From Brevundimonas intermedia (GTDB taxonomy: Bacteria; Pseudomonadota; Alphaproteobacteria; Caulobacterales; Caulobacteraceae): a DNA stretch of 64,000 bases. Of the stretch, positions 8,200 through 16,231 are shown one piece after another. A program made the translations under genes and the position numbers. The stretch is taken from positions 1,240,001 through 1,304,000 of the forward strand of contig NZ_SPVH01000006.1 of the NCBI RefSeq assembly GCF_004614235.1. The letters run 5' to 3'. Numbering within the stretch: position 1 is the stretch's first letter; the number at the start of each line of letters is the position of its first letter. Under the pieces are notes generated by a model. That model did not search any database and was not told the origin of the DNA. It worked only from the letters and a program-made list of their open reading frames with translations.

Positions 8200-9132
8200 T
8201 TAGCGCACCCCGGCCTTGATGGCGAATTCATCCGTGGCCTGAGCGAACTCTTGTCGCAGGCGTGCCACCAGTTCGGCGGTCGGCAGGACTTCGTGGATGG
8301 CGCCGGCGCCCTGGCCGGCGGACCAGACGGTCTTCCAGGCCTTGGCCTCGTCGCCCATGTCCAGCTTGTGCTCGGGCAGGTGTTTGGGGTCGATCCCGTT
8401 CTCGATCAACGACTTGCTCATGAAGTTGGCCGGGATGCCCGACACCGCCGGGGTGTGGACGATGTCGGTCGCGCCGCTGTCGATGACCATCTGCTTATAG
8501 GCGTCGGCGGCCATGGCCTCGGTCGTGTTGATGAAGCGGGTGCCCATATAGGCGAAGTCGGCGCCCAGCATCAGCGCCGCCGCGACATCTTGTCCAGTCG
8601 AGAGGGCGCCCGACAGGATGATGGTCCCCTTGAAGAAGCTGCGGACCTCATTGACCAGGGCGAACGGGTTGATGATCCCCGCATGGCCGCCCGCGCCGTT
8701 GGCGACCAGGATCAGACCGTCGACGCCCGCTTCGGCCGCCTTTCGCGCATGGCGGATGTTGGCGATGTCGTGGAAGACCTGACCGCCATAGCCGTGAACC
8801 GCATCGACCACGTCGCGCACGGCGCCGAGCGAAGTGATGATCAGCGGCACCTTCTCCTCGACCGACACCATCATGTCGGCCATCAGCCGGGGATTGGTCG
8901 GGTGGACGATGTGGTTGACGCCAAAGGCGGCGGCCTCGGGCTTCAGCCGGCCTTTGATCTCGTGAATCCAGTCGCGATAGCCCTCGGTCGTGCGCTGGTT
9001 CAGCGACGGGAAGGTGCCGATGACGCCCGCGTTGCAGGCCTCGACCACCAGGTCCGGCCCGGAGACCAGGAACATGGGCGCCGAGATGATCGGCAGGATC
9101 AGACCTTTTTGCAGCGAAGCGGGAATGGCCAC
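8200..9132 (-). CDS. NAD(P)H-dependent flavin oxidoreductase, nitronate monooxygenase family
   Basis: A TIM-barrel FMN enzyme of the nitronate monooxygenase / 2-nitropropane dioxygenase-like family with 310 residues. PIISAPMFLVSGPDLVVEACNAGVIGTFPSLN is the conserved N-terminal strand-loop. GLILVANGAGGHAG and LMLGADFAYMGTRFINTTEA form the FMN phosphate-binding region. Family members oxidise alkyl nitronates or act as enoyl-reductase-like enzymes, so the physiological substrate here is uncertain. The start ATG at 9130-9132 is preceded by TCCAGGAGACGCCC, a good ribosome binding site. It is a monocistronic-looking gene upstream of the porin, with a 540-bp non-coding repeat-rich region on its 5' side. 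Confidence 0.88.
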   Translation of the reverse strand: MAIPASLQKGLILPIISAPMFLVSGPDLVVEACNAGVIGTFPSLNQRTTEGYRDWIHEIKGRLKPEAAAFGVNHIVHPTNPRLMADMMVSVEEKVPLIITSLGAVRDVVDAVHGYGGQVFHDIANIRHARKAAEAGVDGLILVANGAGGHAGIINPFALVNEVRSFFKGTIILSGALSTGQDVAAALMLGADFAYMGTRFINTTEAMAADAYKQMVIDSGATDIVHTPAVSGIPANFMSKSLIENGIDPKHLPEHKLDMGDEAKAWKTVWSAGQGAGAIHEVLPTAELVARLRQEFAQATDEFAIKAGVR

Positions 9133-9256
9133 GGGCGTCTCCTGGAGTTTTCTTTCGCTACGCTTAGCGGGCTGTCGCGGGGGAAGGCAATCGGGAGGAT
9201 TTCAGACTCGGGCGCGAAAAACAGAGTCTCAATCGTCTGAAATCAGAGCGGGGTGG

Positions 9257-9306
9257 AATTGCACTTGCATGCGGAAATGGAGTGCAAAGTGCAAGGAAGT
9301 GCAATT
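9257..9306. repeat. GTGCAA inverted-repeat element, copy 1
   Basis: A 50-bp element bounded by a perfect 10-bp inverted repeat, AATTGCACTT and AAGTGCAATT. The right half contains three GTGCAA units in tandem: GTGCAAAGTGCAAG then GAAGTGCAA. A second copy is at 32823-32873, sharing the right half almost exactly while the interior differs. It lies about 125 bp upstream of the flavin oxidoreductase start in a region with no gene. Confidence 0.6.
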
Positions 9307-9475
9307 CGGCGGGCGGGATTGGGCTTCGCGAGTTCGACGTTTCGCCCTCCTGGCTGAAACCTCGCATTGTACGGGCGTTTGCGGGGGCGGTTGGTCGATT
9401 GCCGCTGATGGGCGTCATGGCGTTGAAACGGCGAGAGAAGTTGTGGCGAAATAGGATGGGTGGCTAGATATCGTC

Positions 9476-9622
9476 CCTTCTCCCAGTGGGAGAAGGTGGC
9501 CCGGAGGGCCGGATGAGGGTCGGCCGGTGGGCCAGGTCGCACAATTCGACCCTCACCCTTTCGCGCAAGGACGACGGCTATCGCCGCCGTGCGCTCAAGC
9601 CCTCTCCCAATGGGAGAGGGAA
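9476..9622. repeat. REP-type palindromes in the 9133-9673 intergenic region
   Basis: Two palindromes sit in this gene-free stretch. CTTCTCCCAGTGGGAGAAGG near 9478-9497 is followed by TGGCCCGGAGGGCC and GGATGAGGGT. CCCTCTCCCAATGGGAGAGG lies near 9600-9619. They resemble the arms at 10142-10299 and are of the dispersed REP kind. The remainder of 9133-9673 holds copy 1 of the GTGCAA element and otherwise nothing I can identify. Confidence 0.65.
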
Positions 9623-9673
9623 GTCGGTGCGGGGAGGATTTTCAAGCTGGTCGCAAGCGCCTAAATGCGCCCC

Positions 9674-10135
9674 ATGACCCACTATACCGACAACCTCAGC
9701 CAGCTCGGCGCCCAGACCGCCGCCCCGACCAGTCCCGAGACGGCCGTGCTGGAGCGGGTGCCGAACCCGCATGCGGACACCCTGTATCTGGCCCGGTTCA
9801 CGGCGCCCGAGTTCACCAGCCTGTGCCCGGTGACGGGCCAGCCGGACTTCGCCCATATCGTCATCGACTATGCGCCGGGCGAGTGGCTGGTCGAGTCCAA
9901 GAGCCTGAAACTGTACCTGACCAGTTTCCGCAACCACGGCGCCTTCCACGAGGACTGCACCGTCGCCATCGGCCGGCGGCTGGCGGAGTTACTGGAGCCG
10001 AAATGGCTGAGGATCGGTGGGTATTGGTATCCGCGCGGCGGCATCCCCATCGACGTCTTCTGGCAGACGGGCGTGGCGCCGGAGGGGCTGTGGCTGCCGG
10101 ATCAGGGCGTGCCGACGTATCGCGGGCGGGGGTGA
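9674..10135 (+). CDS. queF: NADPH-dependent 7-cyano-7-deazaguanine reductase (QueF)
   Basis: Reduces the nitrile preQ0 to the amine preQ1 in queuosine tRNA modification. At 153 residues it is the short unimodular type I QueF. The catalytic Cys and Asp lie in [16 protein letters not shown], and the QueF signature appears as [22 protein letters not shown]. The C-terminal [21 protein letters not shown] is typical. Two in-frame starts are possible, 9665 (three residues longer) and 9674; I prefer the second, without a strong Shine-Dalgarno to decide. The gene is flanked on both sides by REP palindromes and appears monocistronic. Confidence 0.95.
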   Translation: MTHYTDNLSQLGAQTAAPTSPETAVLERVPNPHADTLYLARFTAPEFTSLCPVTGQPDFAHIVIDYAPGEWLVESKSLKLYLTSFRNHGAFHEDCTVAIGRRLAELLEPKWLRIGGYWYPRGGIPIDVFWQTGVAPEGLWLPDQGVPTYRGRG

Positions 10136-10141
10136 GGTCTT

Positions 10142-10299
10142 GCGTCCTTCTCCCCTTGCGGGAGAAGGTGGCCGAGCGGAGCGAGGTCGGATGAGGGGTT
10201 TGTTCGGTCTTGCCGCCTGTCTGCCACTCGCGTCGAGGTTTGCGTGACCCCTCATCCGTCGGCCTGCGGCCGCCACCTTCTCCCGCAAGGGGAGAAGGA
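10142..10299. repeat. Paired inverted REP elements (REPIN-like)
   Basis: Two similar REP arms lie in opposite orientation about 50 bp apart. The left arm (10142-10199) contains CCTTCTCCCCTTGCGGGAGA, then GTGGCC and GGATGAGGGG. The right arm (10248-10299) is its near reverse complement: CCCCTCATCC, a GGCCTGCGGCC palindrome, CACCTTCTCCCGCAAGGGGA. The right arm ends in GGAGAAGGA directly before the DUF817 start codon, so the repeat doubles as its ribosome binding site. Confidence 0.75.
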
Positions 10300-11187
10300 A
10301 TGAAACAGCGCCTTCCCCTCGAAGCCTGGGGCCGTCGTCTGATGACGCGGGCCGAGGCATGGGCCGACCAGTCCCGTCCGCGCCGCTATGCCTACGAGTT
10401 CCTCTGGTTCGGGCTGAAGCAGGGGTGGGCGTGTCTGTTCGGGGGGCTGATGCTGGGCTTGATCCTGGCGACCTTCCTGTTCTGGCCGGATCAGGCGCCG
10501 GTGTCGCGCTACGACTTTCTGGCGGTCGGGGCGGTGGTGATCCAGGCGGCGATGCTGGCGTTCCGGCTGGAGAGTTGGGAGGAGGCGCGGGTGATCTTCC
10601 TGTTCCATGTGGCGGGGACGATCATGGAGCTGTTCAAGACCGCGCACGGGTCGTGGATCTATCCCGAGGACAGTCTGCTGCGCATCGGGGCCGTGCCGCT
10701 GTTCTCGGGCTTCATGTATGCGGCGGTGGGCAGCTATATCGCGCGGGTGCAGCGCATCTTTCATATCCGGGTGCTGGGGTATCCGCCGCTTTGGACGACG
10801 TGGGTGCTGGCGGCGGCGATCTACGTCAACTTCTTCGCCCACCACTGGCTGCCGGACGTGCGGATCGCGCTGTTCGCGGCGACCGTGCTGCTGTTCGGGC
10901 GGGGGTGGTTCTGGTTCACGGCGGACCGGCGCAGGCGGTCGATGCCGCTGCTGCTGGGATACGGGCTGGTGGCGTTGTTCATCTGGTTCGCCGAGAACCT
11001 GGGCACGCTGGGGCGGGCCTGGGTCTATCCGGGGCAGGAGGCGGGGTGGGAGATGGTTTCACTGGCCAAGCTGGGCAGCTGGTTTCTGCTGATGATCATA
11101 TCCGTAGTGCTGGTGTCGCTGGTCCACCGGCCGGAGGAAGAACCGTCAGGCGGTATGGGCCAGGGGCTGGGCCGCGCGGGGCCATGA
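10300..11187 (+). CDS. DUF817 family integral membrane protein
   Basis: A 295-residue polytopic membrane protein with about eight hydrophobic segments, starting with ACLFGGLMLGLILATFLFW and ending with LGSWFLLMIISVVLVSLV. Conserved features of the DUF817 family are visible: YEFLWFGLKQ near the N-terminus, FKTAHGSWIYPE, and WFAENLGTLGRAWVYPGQ near the C-terminus. The function of the family is unknown. The start at 10300 has a strong GGAGAAGG ribosome binding site supplied by the REP arm; the frame extends upstream to 10210 only through repeat sequence. Its 3' end overlaps the convergent EAL gene by 42 bp. Confidence 0.88.
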   Translation: MKQRLPLEAWGRRLMTRAEAWADQSRPRRYAYEFLWFGLKQGWACLFGGLMLGLILATFLFWPDQAPVSRYDFLAVGAVVIQAAMLAFRLESWEEARVIFLFHVAGTIMELFKTAHGSWIYPEDSLLRIGAVPLFSGFMYAAVGSYIARVQRIFHIRVLGYPPLWTTWVLAAAIYVNFFAHHWLPDVRIALFAATVLLFGRGWFWFTADRRRRSMPLLLGYGLVALFIWFAENLGTLGRAWVYPGQEAGWEMVSLAKLGSWFLLMIISVVLVSLVHRPEEEPSGGMGQGLGRAGP

Positions 11188-11913
11188 GACGGGTGACAGG
11201 GCCTCGACCGCCGGCTTGGCCAGCAGATAGCCCTGCATCAGGGTGACGCCCAGGTCGCGCAGGACGTCGTGTTCGGCCAGGGTCTCGACCCCTTCGCAGA
11301 CCGGCTCGACGCCCAGGTCGCGCAGCATGTTCAGGGTGTTGCGCACGATGGTGCGCTTGACCGGGTCGGTGTCGATGTCGCGGATCAGGGCCATATCCAG
11401 CTTGACGATGTCCGGCTGGAACAGGGCCAGCAGGCCTAGGCCCGCATAGCCGGCGCCGAAGTCGTCGATGGCGGTCTTGAACCCCATGGCCCGATAGGAC
11501 CGCAGGATGTTCAGGATGTGGGCGGCGTCCATCGCCTCGCTCTCGGTGAACTCGAAGATGATCCGGTTCAGCGGGAAGTTGGTGCGCATCGCCGCCGCCA
11601 AGGTGGCGCGGATGCAGGCGCGAGGCTCATAGACCGCATTGGGCAGGAAGTTGATCGACAGGTTCGCGCCGTCGGCCGTCATGTCCAGACCGGCCGCCAG
11701 ATCGATGGCGGTGGTCCGGCAGACCTGGTCGAAGGCGTAGCGATTGTCGGGCGAGACCTGAGACAGCACCTGGCCGGCGCCGGCGCCGTCCTTGCCGCGC
11801 ACCAGCGCCTCGTAGGCGAAGACGGTCTGGTTCGCGACATCGACGATGGGCTGAAACGCCATGGTGATCGGCAGGTCGAACCCCGCCCCATCTTTACAAC
11901 CCTCACAGGACAT
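11146..11913 (-). CDS. EAL-domain cyclic-di-GMP phosphodiesterase
   Basis: A 255-residue stand-alone EAL domain, predicted to hydrolyse c-di-GMP to pGpG. The motifs run in order: FQPIVDV, EALVRG (the EAL signature), NFLPNAV, FEFTESEAM, DDFGAGYAGLG (loop 6), KLDMALI, EGVETLAEH and QGYLLAKP. The metal-binding acidic residues appear intact, so activity is expected. The N-terminus carries a CxxC pair (SCEGCKDG) of unknown role, and there is no GGDEF, PAS or membrane segment. The enzyme should be cytosolic and would influence motility and surface attachment. Its terminal 42 bp overlap the DUF817 gene tail-to-tail. Confidence 0.92.
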   Translation of the reverse strand: MSCEGCKDGAGFDLPITMAFQPIVDVANQTVFAYEALVRGKDGAGAGQVLSQVSPDNRYAFDQVCRTTAIDLAAGLDMTADGANLSINFLPNAVYEPRACIRATLAAAMRTNFPLNRIIFEFTESEAMDAAHILNILRSYRAMGFKTAIDDFGAGYAGLGLLALFQPDIVKLDMALIRDIDTDPVKRTIVRNTLNMLRDLGVEPVCEGVETLAEHDVLRDLGVTLMQGYLLAKPAVEALSPVSWPRAAQPLAHTA

Positions 11914-11981
11914 CGGCCGCCACGTCTCCAGTTAAGGCTCTGATGTTAGGGAGGAAAGATTAATATCCGCCACTGCTCCGC

Positions 11982-12575
11982 TTAGGGCAGGCGCGTGACC
12001 TTGGCGGCCATGTCGGGACGGGGGCGTTCCAAGGGCGGCTCGGTCAAGGTTCCGATATGGATGAAGCCGGCGACGGCTTCACCGTCTGTCAGGCCGAACA
12101 GGGCCGTGGCCTGAGGGTCGTAGCTGTACCAGTCGGTGATCCAGCTGGACGCGTAGCCGAAGCCGGCGGCCGCGTGTTCCAGGTTCATACACACCGCCCC
12201 GGCCGACAGCTGCTGCTCCCAGATCGGCTTGGCGGCGGGAACGGGGGTCGAGACGACCAGGATGGTGAGCGGGGCGGCCGTCAGCTTGGCAAGGACCGCC
12301 TGATCCTTGGCCGGTCGGTTGTGCAGCTCGGCCAGCACCGCCAGCCGCTCGGCGATCTCGGCGCGCGATTGCGGCCCCATGACCACGAACCGCCAGGGGA
12401 ACAGCTTGCCGTGGTCCGGGGTGCGGGCGCCCAGGGTCAGGATTTGCTCCAGCTCCGCCTCGGACGGGCCGGGCGCGACCAGGGCCTGGGCCGGGGCCGA
12501 ACGGCGCGTCGCCAGACGGTCGAGAAAGGCCGGTGAAGGAACGGGCAGGGGCAGGGATTCGTTGAGCGCGACCAT
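11982..12575 (-). CDS. Nitroreductase family protein (YdjA-like)
   Basis: A 197-residue FMN-dependent nitroreductase-fold protein. RRSAPAQALVAPGPSEAELEQILTLGARTPDHGKLFPWRFVVM gives the FMN-binding arginine pair and the dimer-interface helix. AGAVCMNLEHAAAGFGYASSWITDW and GFIHIGTLTEPPLERPRP are hallmark segments. The PDHGK stretch resembles the compact YdjA subgroup. It likely reduces nitroaromatics or quinones with NAD(P)H, but the natural substrate is unknown. It is divergent from the Nudix gene, whose start is 46 bp away, so the two share a promoter region. Confidence 0.9.
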   Translation of the reverse strand: MVALNESLPLPVPSPAFLDRLATRRSAPAQALVAPGPSEAELEQILTLGARTPDHGKLFPWRFVVMGPQSRAEIAERLAVLAELHNRPAKDQAVLAKLTAAPLTILVVSTPVPAAKPIWEQQLSAGAVCMNLEHAAAGFGYASSWITDWYSYDPQATALFGLTDGEAVAGFIHIGTLTEPPLERPRPDMAAKVTRLP

Positions 12576-12620
12576 GCCGTCTAGCTAGGCTTTCATCCGC
12601 GTCTTCGCCATAGGTGGACC

Positions 12621-13247
12621 ATGCGCAATTCCGACGAACCGAAATGGGCTGAGGGCCTGTCCAAGCCGCCCGCGTGGCGCAGCGACGGAACCGAGACCGT
12701 GTTCGACAGCCCTTGGATGACCCTGACCCGACATCCGGCGACGGCGCCGACGGGGCATGCGGCCGACTATGCCGTGGTGCGGTTCAAGAACGTCGGCACC
12801 GGCGTCCTGCCGGTGCATGACGACGGCACGGTGACCCTGGTGGGCCAGCAGCGGTTCGCCCTGGCCAACTATTCGTGGGAGATGCCCGAAGGGGGCGCGC
12901 CGCTGGGCGAGGATCCGTTCGATGGCATCCGGCGTGAGCTGGCGGAGGAGGCGGGGCTGAAGGCCGAACACTGGCTGCCGGCGTTGACGGTGGAGATGTC
13001 GAACTCCACCACCGACGAGATCGGCATGACCTGGATCGCCTGGGGCCTGGCGCTTGCGCCCGTTGCGCCGGACCCGACCGAGATCATCGCCGTGGTGCGC
13101 GTGCCGTTCCTGGATCTGCTGGACGAGATCGGGCGCGGGACGGTGCGCGACAGTCTGACGGTGGCGACGGCCTACAAGGCCTATCATATGGCGGTGAATG
13201 GCGAACTGCCGCCGGCGCTGGCGCAGGCGATGTTGGGACGCGTATGA
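12621..13247 (+). CDS. Nudix hydrolase, ADP-ribose pyrophosphatase-like
   Basis: A 208-residue Nudix protein with a textbook Nudix box, GGAPLGEDP then IRRELAEEAGL, matching G-x5-E-x7-RE-x2-EE-x-G. DYAVVRFKNVGTGVLPVHDDGTVTLVGQQRFALANYSWEMPEGG is the usual ADP-ribose or sugar-nucleotide pyrophosphatase lead-in. The likely role is hydrolysis of ADP-ribose or a similar nucleotide sugar. The stop codon overlaps an ATG of the following frame, and the true cysE start is about 20 bp on, so the two are translationally close and almost certainly cotranscribed. Confidence 0.92.
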   Translation: MRNSDEPKWAEGLSKPPAWRSDGTETVFDSPWMTLTRHPATAPTGHAADYAVVRFKNVGTGVLPVHDDGTVTLVGQQRFALANYSWEMPEGGAPLGEDPFDGIRRELAEEAGLKAEHWLPALTVEMSNSTTDEIGMTWIAWGLALAPVAPDPTEIIAVVRVPFLDLLDEIGRGTVRDSLTVATAYKAYHMAVNGELPPALAQAMLGRV

Positions 13248-13267
13248 TGAGTGCGAAGGAGCCGTTC

Positions 13268-14095
13268 ATGGCCAAGCTTGAAGTCGTCGCGGAAACCGGA
13301 ACCGACAGCGTGTGGCGCCAGCTGCGCGCCTCGGCCGAGGCCGCCTCGCGCGAGGAACCGCAACTGGGCTCGCAGATGAATGCGGTTATCCTGTCGCATG
13401 ACGATTTGGCCGGCGCGCTCAGCTTCCAGATCGCGCGCAAGCTGGCTGACGGCGAGATGAGCGCCATGTCGGTGCGCGAGGTCTGTCTGTCGGCGTTCAA
13501 GGCGGATGCGACCATGGTCGAGGCGGCCGAAGCCGATCTGCAGGCGGTGGCCGAGCGCGATCCGGCGATCCGAAATCTGTTGCAGCCCTTCCTGTATTTC
13601 AAAGGCTTCCAGGCGTTGCAGGGCTGGCGCGTGGCGCACTGGCTGTGGGGGCAGGGGCGCGAGACCCTGGCCTTCCACTTCCAGAGCCGGATATCCGAAC
13701 TGTTTCAGCTGGATATCCATCCAGCCGCGCAACTGGGCAAGGGGCTGTTCCTGGACCACGGCACGGGCATCGTCATCGGCGAGACGGCGGTGGTCGGCGA
13801 CGACGTGTCGATGCTGCACAACGTCACCCTGGGCGGGACGGGCGCCGAGCGGGGCGACCGCCACCCCAAGATCGGCAAGGGCGTGCTGCTGGGCGCCGGG
13901 GCCAAGGTGCTGGGCAATATCCACGTCGGCGACTACGCCAAGGTCGCCTCGGGCTCGGTGGTGCTGAAGGACGTGCCGTCGGGCTGCACCGTGGCGGGGG
14001 TTCCGGCGCGGCTGGTCAACTGCCCGACCAACGCCGAACCGGCCAGGACGATGGATCACACCCTGGCCGAGGTCGTCTACGACTTCGTCATCTGA
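13268..14095 (+). CDS. cysE: Serine O-acetyltransferase
   Basis: Transfers acetyl from acetyl-CoA to serine, giving O-acetylserine for cysteine synthesis. An N-terminal helical SATase domain (roughly 20-140, with FLYFKGFQALQGWRVAHWLW) precedes the left-handed beta-helix of hexapeptide repeats. That helix has catalytic HGTGIVIGETAVVGDDVSMLHNVTLGGTG and HPKIGKGVLLGAGAKVLGNI. The tail ends PARLVNC, as in CysE proteins. I chose 13268 because GGAG lies 6 nt before that ATG; the frame opens at 13244, overlapping the Nudix stop. It may use serine that also feeds the beta-synthase gene in this window. Feedback inhibition by cysteine is typical of the family. Confidence 0.95.
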   Translation: MAKLEVVAETGTDSVWRQLRASAEAASREEPQLGSQMNAVILSHDDLAGALSFQIARKLADGEMSAMSVREVCLSAFKADATMVEAAEADLQAVAERDPAIRNLLQPFLYFKGFQALQGWRVAHWLWGQGRETLAFHFQSRISELFQLDIHPAAQLGKGLFLDHGTGIVIGETAVVGDDVSMLHNVTLGGTGAERGDRHPKIGKGVLLGAGAKVLGNIHVGDYAKVASGSVVLKDVPSGCTVAGVPARLVNCPTNAEPARTMDHTLAEVVYDFVI

Positions 14096-14104
14096 GCCGT
14101 CGCC

Positions 14105-16180
14105 TCACAGGGCGATCCTGAGCGAGGCGCGCACGCTGCGAGGCGCGCCAGGGAAGATCCACAGGGCGCTGTAGGAGCTGGCGGCGTATCGCTCGTCGAG
14201 CAGGTTGTCGACCTCGATCCGCGCCGTGACCTGGGGCGTCAGGCCGTAGTCCAGCGCCGCCTTGGCCTTCCAATAGGCGGGCAGACGCACAGGATTGAGC
14301 GTCAGGGCGCCGGCTCTATCTCCCACGTAGGCGGCGCCGGCCATCACCGACCAGGTCGTGCCGTGCGCCGTGGCGAAGCGGCCGATGGCGAACAGCGAGC
14401 CGGAATGTTCGGGCACGTTCAGCACGGCGTCGGTGGCGAAGGCGCTGTCGTCGGCCGTGGCGTCGGTCCAGCCATAGTTGGCCACCACCTGCCAGGCATC
14501 GTCGATGCGAAAGGACCCGTCCAGCTCGATCCCGCGCGTCGTCAGCTTGCCGACCGGGGCCAGGAAGTTGGGGTCCACCGGGTCGGTGGTCAGGATGTTC
14601 GACTTCTCGATGTCGAAGACGGTGGCGGCCAAATCCAGCCCGTCCCAGGCGCCGGCCAGGCCGATCTCGTAACCCTGGCCGTCCTCTGGCGCGAAGCCCG
14701 AACCGTCGCGACCTGTCCCTGAGTTCAGCACGAAGGACTGGCCATAGCTGGCGTGGGCGGTCAGGTTGTCGGTCAGGCGATAGCGGGCGGCGAAGCGGTA
14801 TTTCAGCGGCGTGTCGCTGGCCTCGCCGACGGCGCCGGTGCGGTTGTTGCGGATGGTCTGGTCGTAGTCGTCTAACCGCAGGCCGGCCAACAGGCTGAGA
14901 CGGTCGTTCACCTCCCACAGGTCCTGGGCGTAGAGGGTGACGACCTTGCGGGTTTCCAGATTGTCGGTGAAGGGCAGGGGCGTCGGCGGCGTCACCGCGC
15001 CATAGACGGGATTGAAGACGTCGATCGGATAGGGATTGGCGGCGGTCGGATTGATGCGCAGCCATTTCTCGCCATAGGTCAGCTGATAGGCCTTCACCCC
15101 GAAGCCGAGGTTGTGTACGCCCAGCCCCGTCTCGACCACGCCGTTCAGCTCCAGCCGGGCCGACAGATCCTCGACCGTGAAATCACGGCCCCGGCGTTGG
15201 CGCCACAGCTGGTCTCCGACCAGGCGGGACTGGTCGCTGGACAGACCCTTCAGCGAGCCGCCGCGCCAGGCGATGCCGCCGTTCAGGCTCCAGCCGTCGC
15301 TGATCTGGTAGTCGCCGGTGATCTGGTGCCGTTCGTTGCGGAACCGGGTCACGCCGTCGCCCGGCTCGCCGTAATAGTTCGATTCCGGCAGGGCCAGGGC
15401 GTCGCCGTCGATCGCCGGCATCCCCCGGTCGAACAGGGTGGTGAAGGTCGTGAACTCGCCCACATAGGTCAGGCGCAGGTCGTCGTTGGGCCGCCAGGTC
15501 AGGGACGGGGCGATCACTGTGCGGTCCAGGCCGACATGGTCGCGCCAGCCTGTGCTGGTCTCGCCCGCGACCACCAGGCGTCCGGCCAGGGTGTCGTTGA
15601 TGGGGCCCGTCAGGTCCAGCTCGCCGCGCCGCAAACCGAAGGAGCCGACCGTGGCGGTGAAGGCGGCGCCGGTCGCGAAGCGCGGGGTCTTGGACACGAT
15701 GTTGATGCGTCCCGCCGGGTCGATGTCGCCGAACAGGGCGCCGGACGGCCCCTTCAGCACCTCGATCCGTTCGGCCGTGGCCGGGTCGCGCGGCGGGGCC
15801 ATGCCCCGGTTGGCCAGGAAGCCGTCGACATAATATTCCGCGCCGCCGTCGGGCGTGCCCAGGAAGCCGCGGATGGCGAAGTTGTCCATCACCCCGCCGC
15901 GATTGTTCTGCTGGCTGACGCCGCTGACCAGTTCCAAGGCGTCGGCCAGGCGGGTCGCGCCCACGGCCTTGATCAGGTCGTTCTCGATGGAGCGGCTGGA
16001 CGGCGACATGGCCTCCGTCACCGGCCCGGCGCCCAGGGTCAGGTCGCGCGGCGCCTGACGACGACCCAGAACCACGATCTCGCCCACCGTTTGGGGCTCA
16101 ACGGCCTCGATAGTCGCAGGGGCGGGGGCGTTGGCGGCGACCAGCAGGCACGCGCCGGCGCAGCTCATGAGGAGGGACAA
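14105..16180 (-). CDS. TonB-dependent siderophore receptor
   Basis: A 691-residue outer-membrane receptor of the FhuA/FecA type. A short signal sequence (MSLLMSCAGACLLVAANA) is followed by a TonB-box-like stretch (GEIVVLGRR). The plug domain contains TRLADALELVSGVSQQNN, NFAIRGFLGTPDGGAEYYVDGF, IEVLKGPSGALFGDIDPAGRINIVSK. A 22-strand-type barrel then ends in the C-terminal aromatic-rich sequence SVRASLRIAL. The start is TTG at 16178-16180, with GGAG 8 nt upstream; an ATG four codons in lacks one. The ligand is unknown, probably a ferric siderophore. A palindromic regulatory element lies just upstream. Confidence 0.92.
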   Translation of the reverse strand: MSLLMSCAGACLLVAANAPAPATIEAVEPQTVGEIVVLGRRQAPRDLTLGAGPVTEAMSPSSRSIENDLIKAVGATRLADALELVSGVSQQNNRGGVMDNFAIRGFLGTPDGGAEYYVDGFLANRGMAPPRDPATAERIEVLKGPSGALFGDIDPAGRINIVSKTPRFATGAAFTATVGSFGLRRGELDLTGPINDTLAGRLVVAGETSTGWRDHVGLDRTVIAPSLTWRPNDDLRLTYVGEFTTFTTLFDRGMPAIDGDALALPESNYYGEPGDGVTRFRNERHQITGDYQISDGWSLNGGIAWRGGSLKGLSSDQSRLVGDQLWRQRRGRDFTVEDLSARLELNGVVETGLGVHNLGFGVKAYQLTYGEKWLRINPTAANPYPIDVFNPVYGAVTPPTPLPFTDNLETRKVVTLYAQDLWEVNDRLSLLAGLRLDDYDQTIRNNRTGAVGEASDTPLKYRFAARYRLTDNLTAHASYGQSFVLNSGTGRDGSGFAPEDGQGYEIGLAGAWDGLDLAATVFDIEKSNILTTDPVDPNFLAPVGKLTTRGIELDGSFRIDDAWQVVANYGWTDATADDSAFATDAVLNVPEHSGSLFAIGRFATAHGTTWSVMAGAAYVGDRAGALTLNPVRLPAYWKAKAALDYGLTPQVTARIEVDNLLDERYAASSYSALWIFPGAPRSVRASLRIAL

Positions 16181-16194
16181 GGCAGACTCCGTTT

Positions 16195-16218
16195 GTAACG
16201 TTATACTATATCGGTTAT
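16195..16218 (-). promoter_or_regulatory. Palindromic metal-regulator-like operator upstream of TonB receptor
   Basis: An AT-rich island in GC-rich DNA between the divergent receptor and DUF1624 genes. It holds GTTATACTATATC (nearly GTTATA-N-TATAAC), with TAAC and GGTTA outer elements placed symmetrically. It sits where the receptor's promoter should be. The spacing recalls alphaproteobacterial Zur or Fur-family boxes, but the regulator is not determined. Confidence 0.4.
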
Positions 16219-16231
16219 TCGCTTCCGCCTG

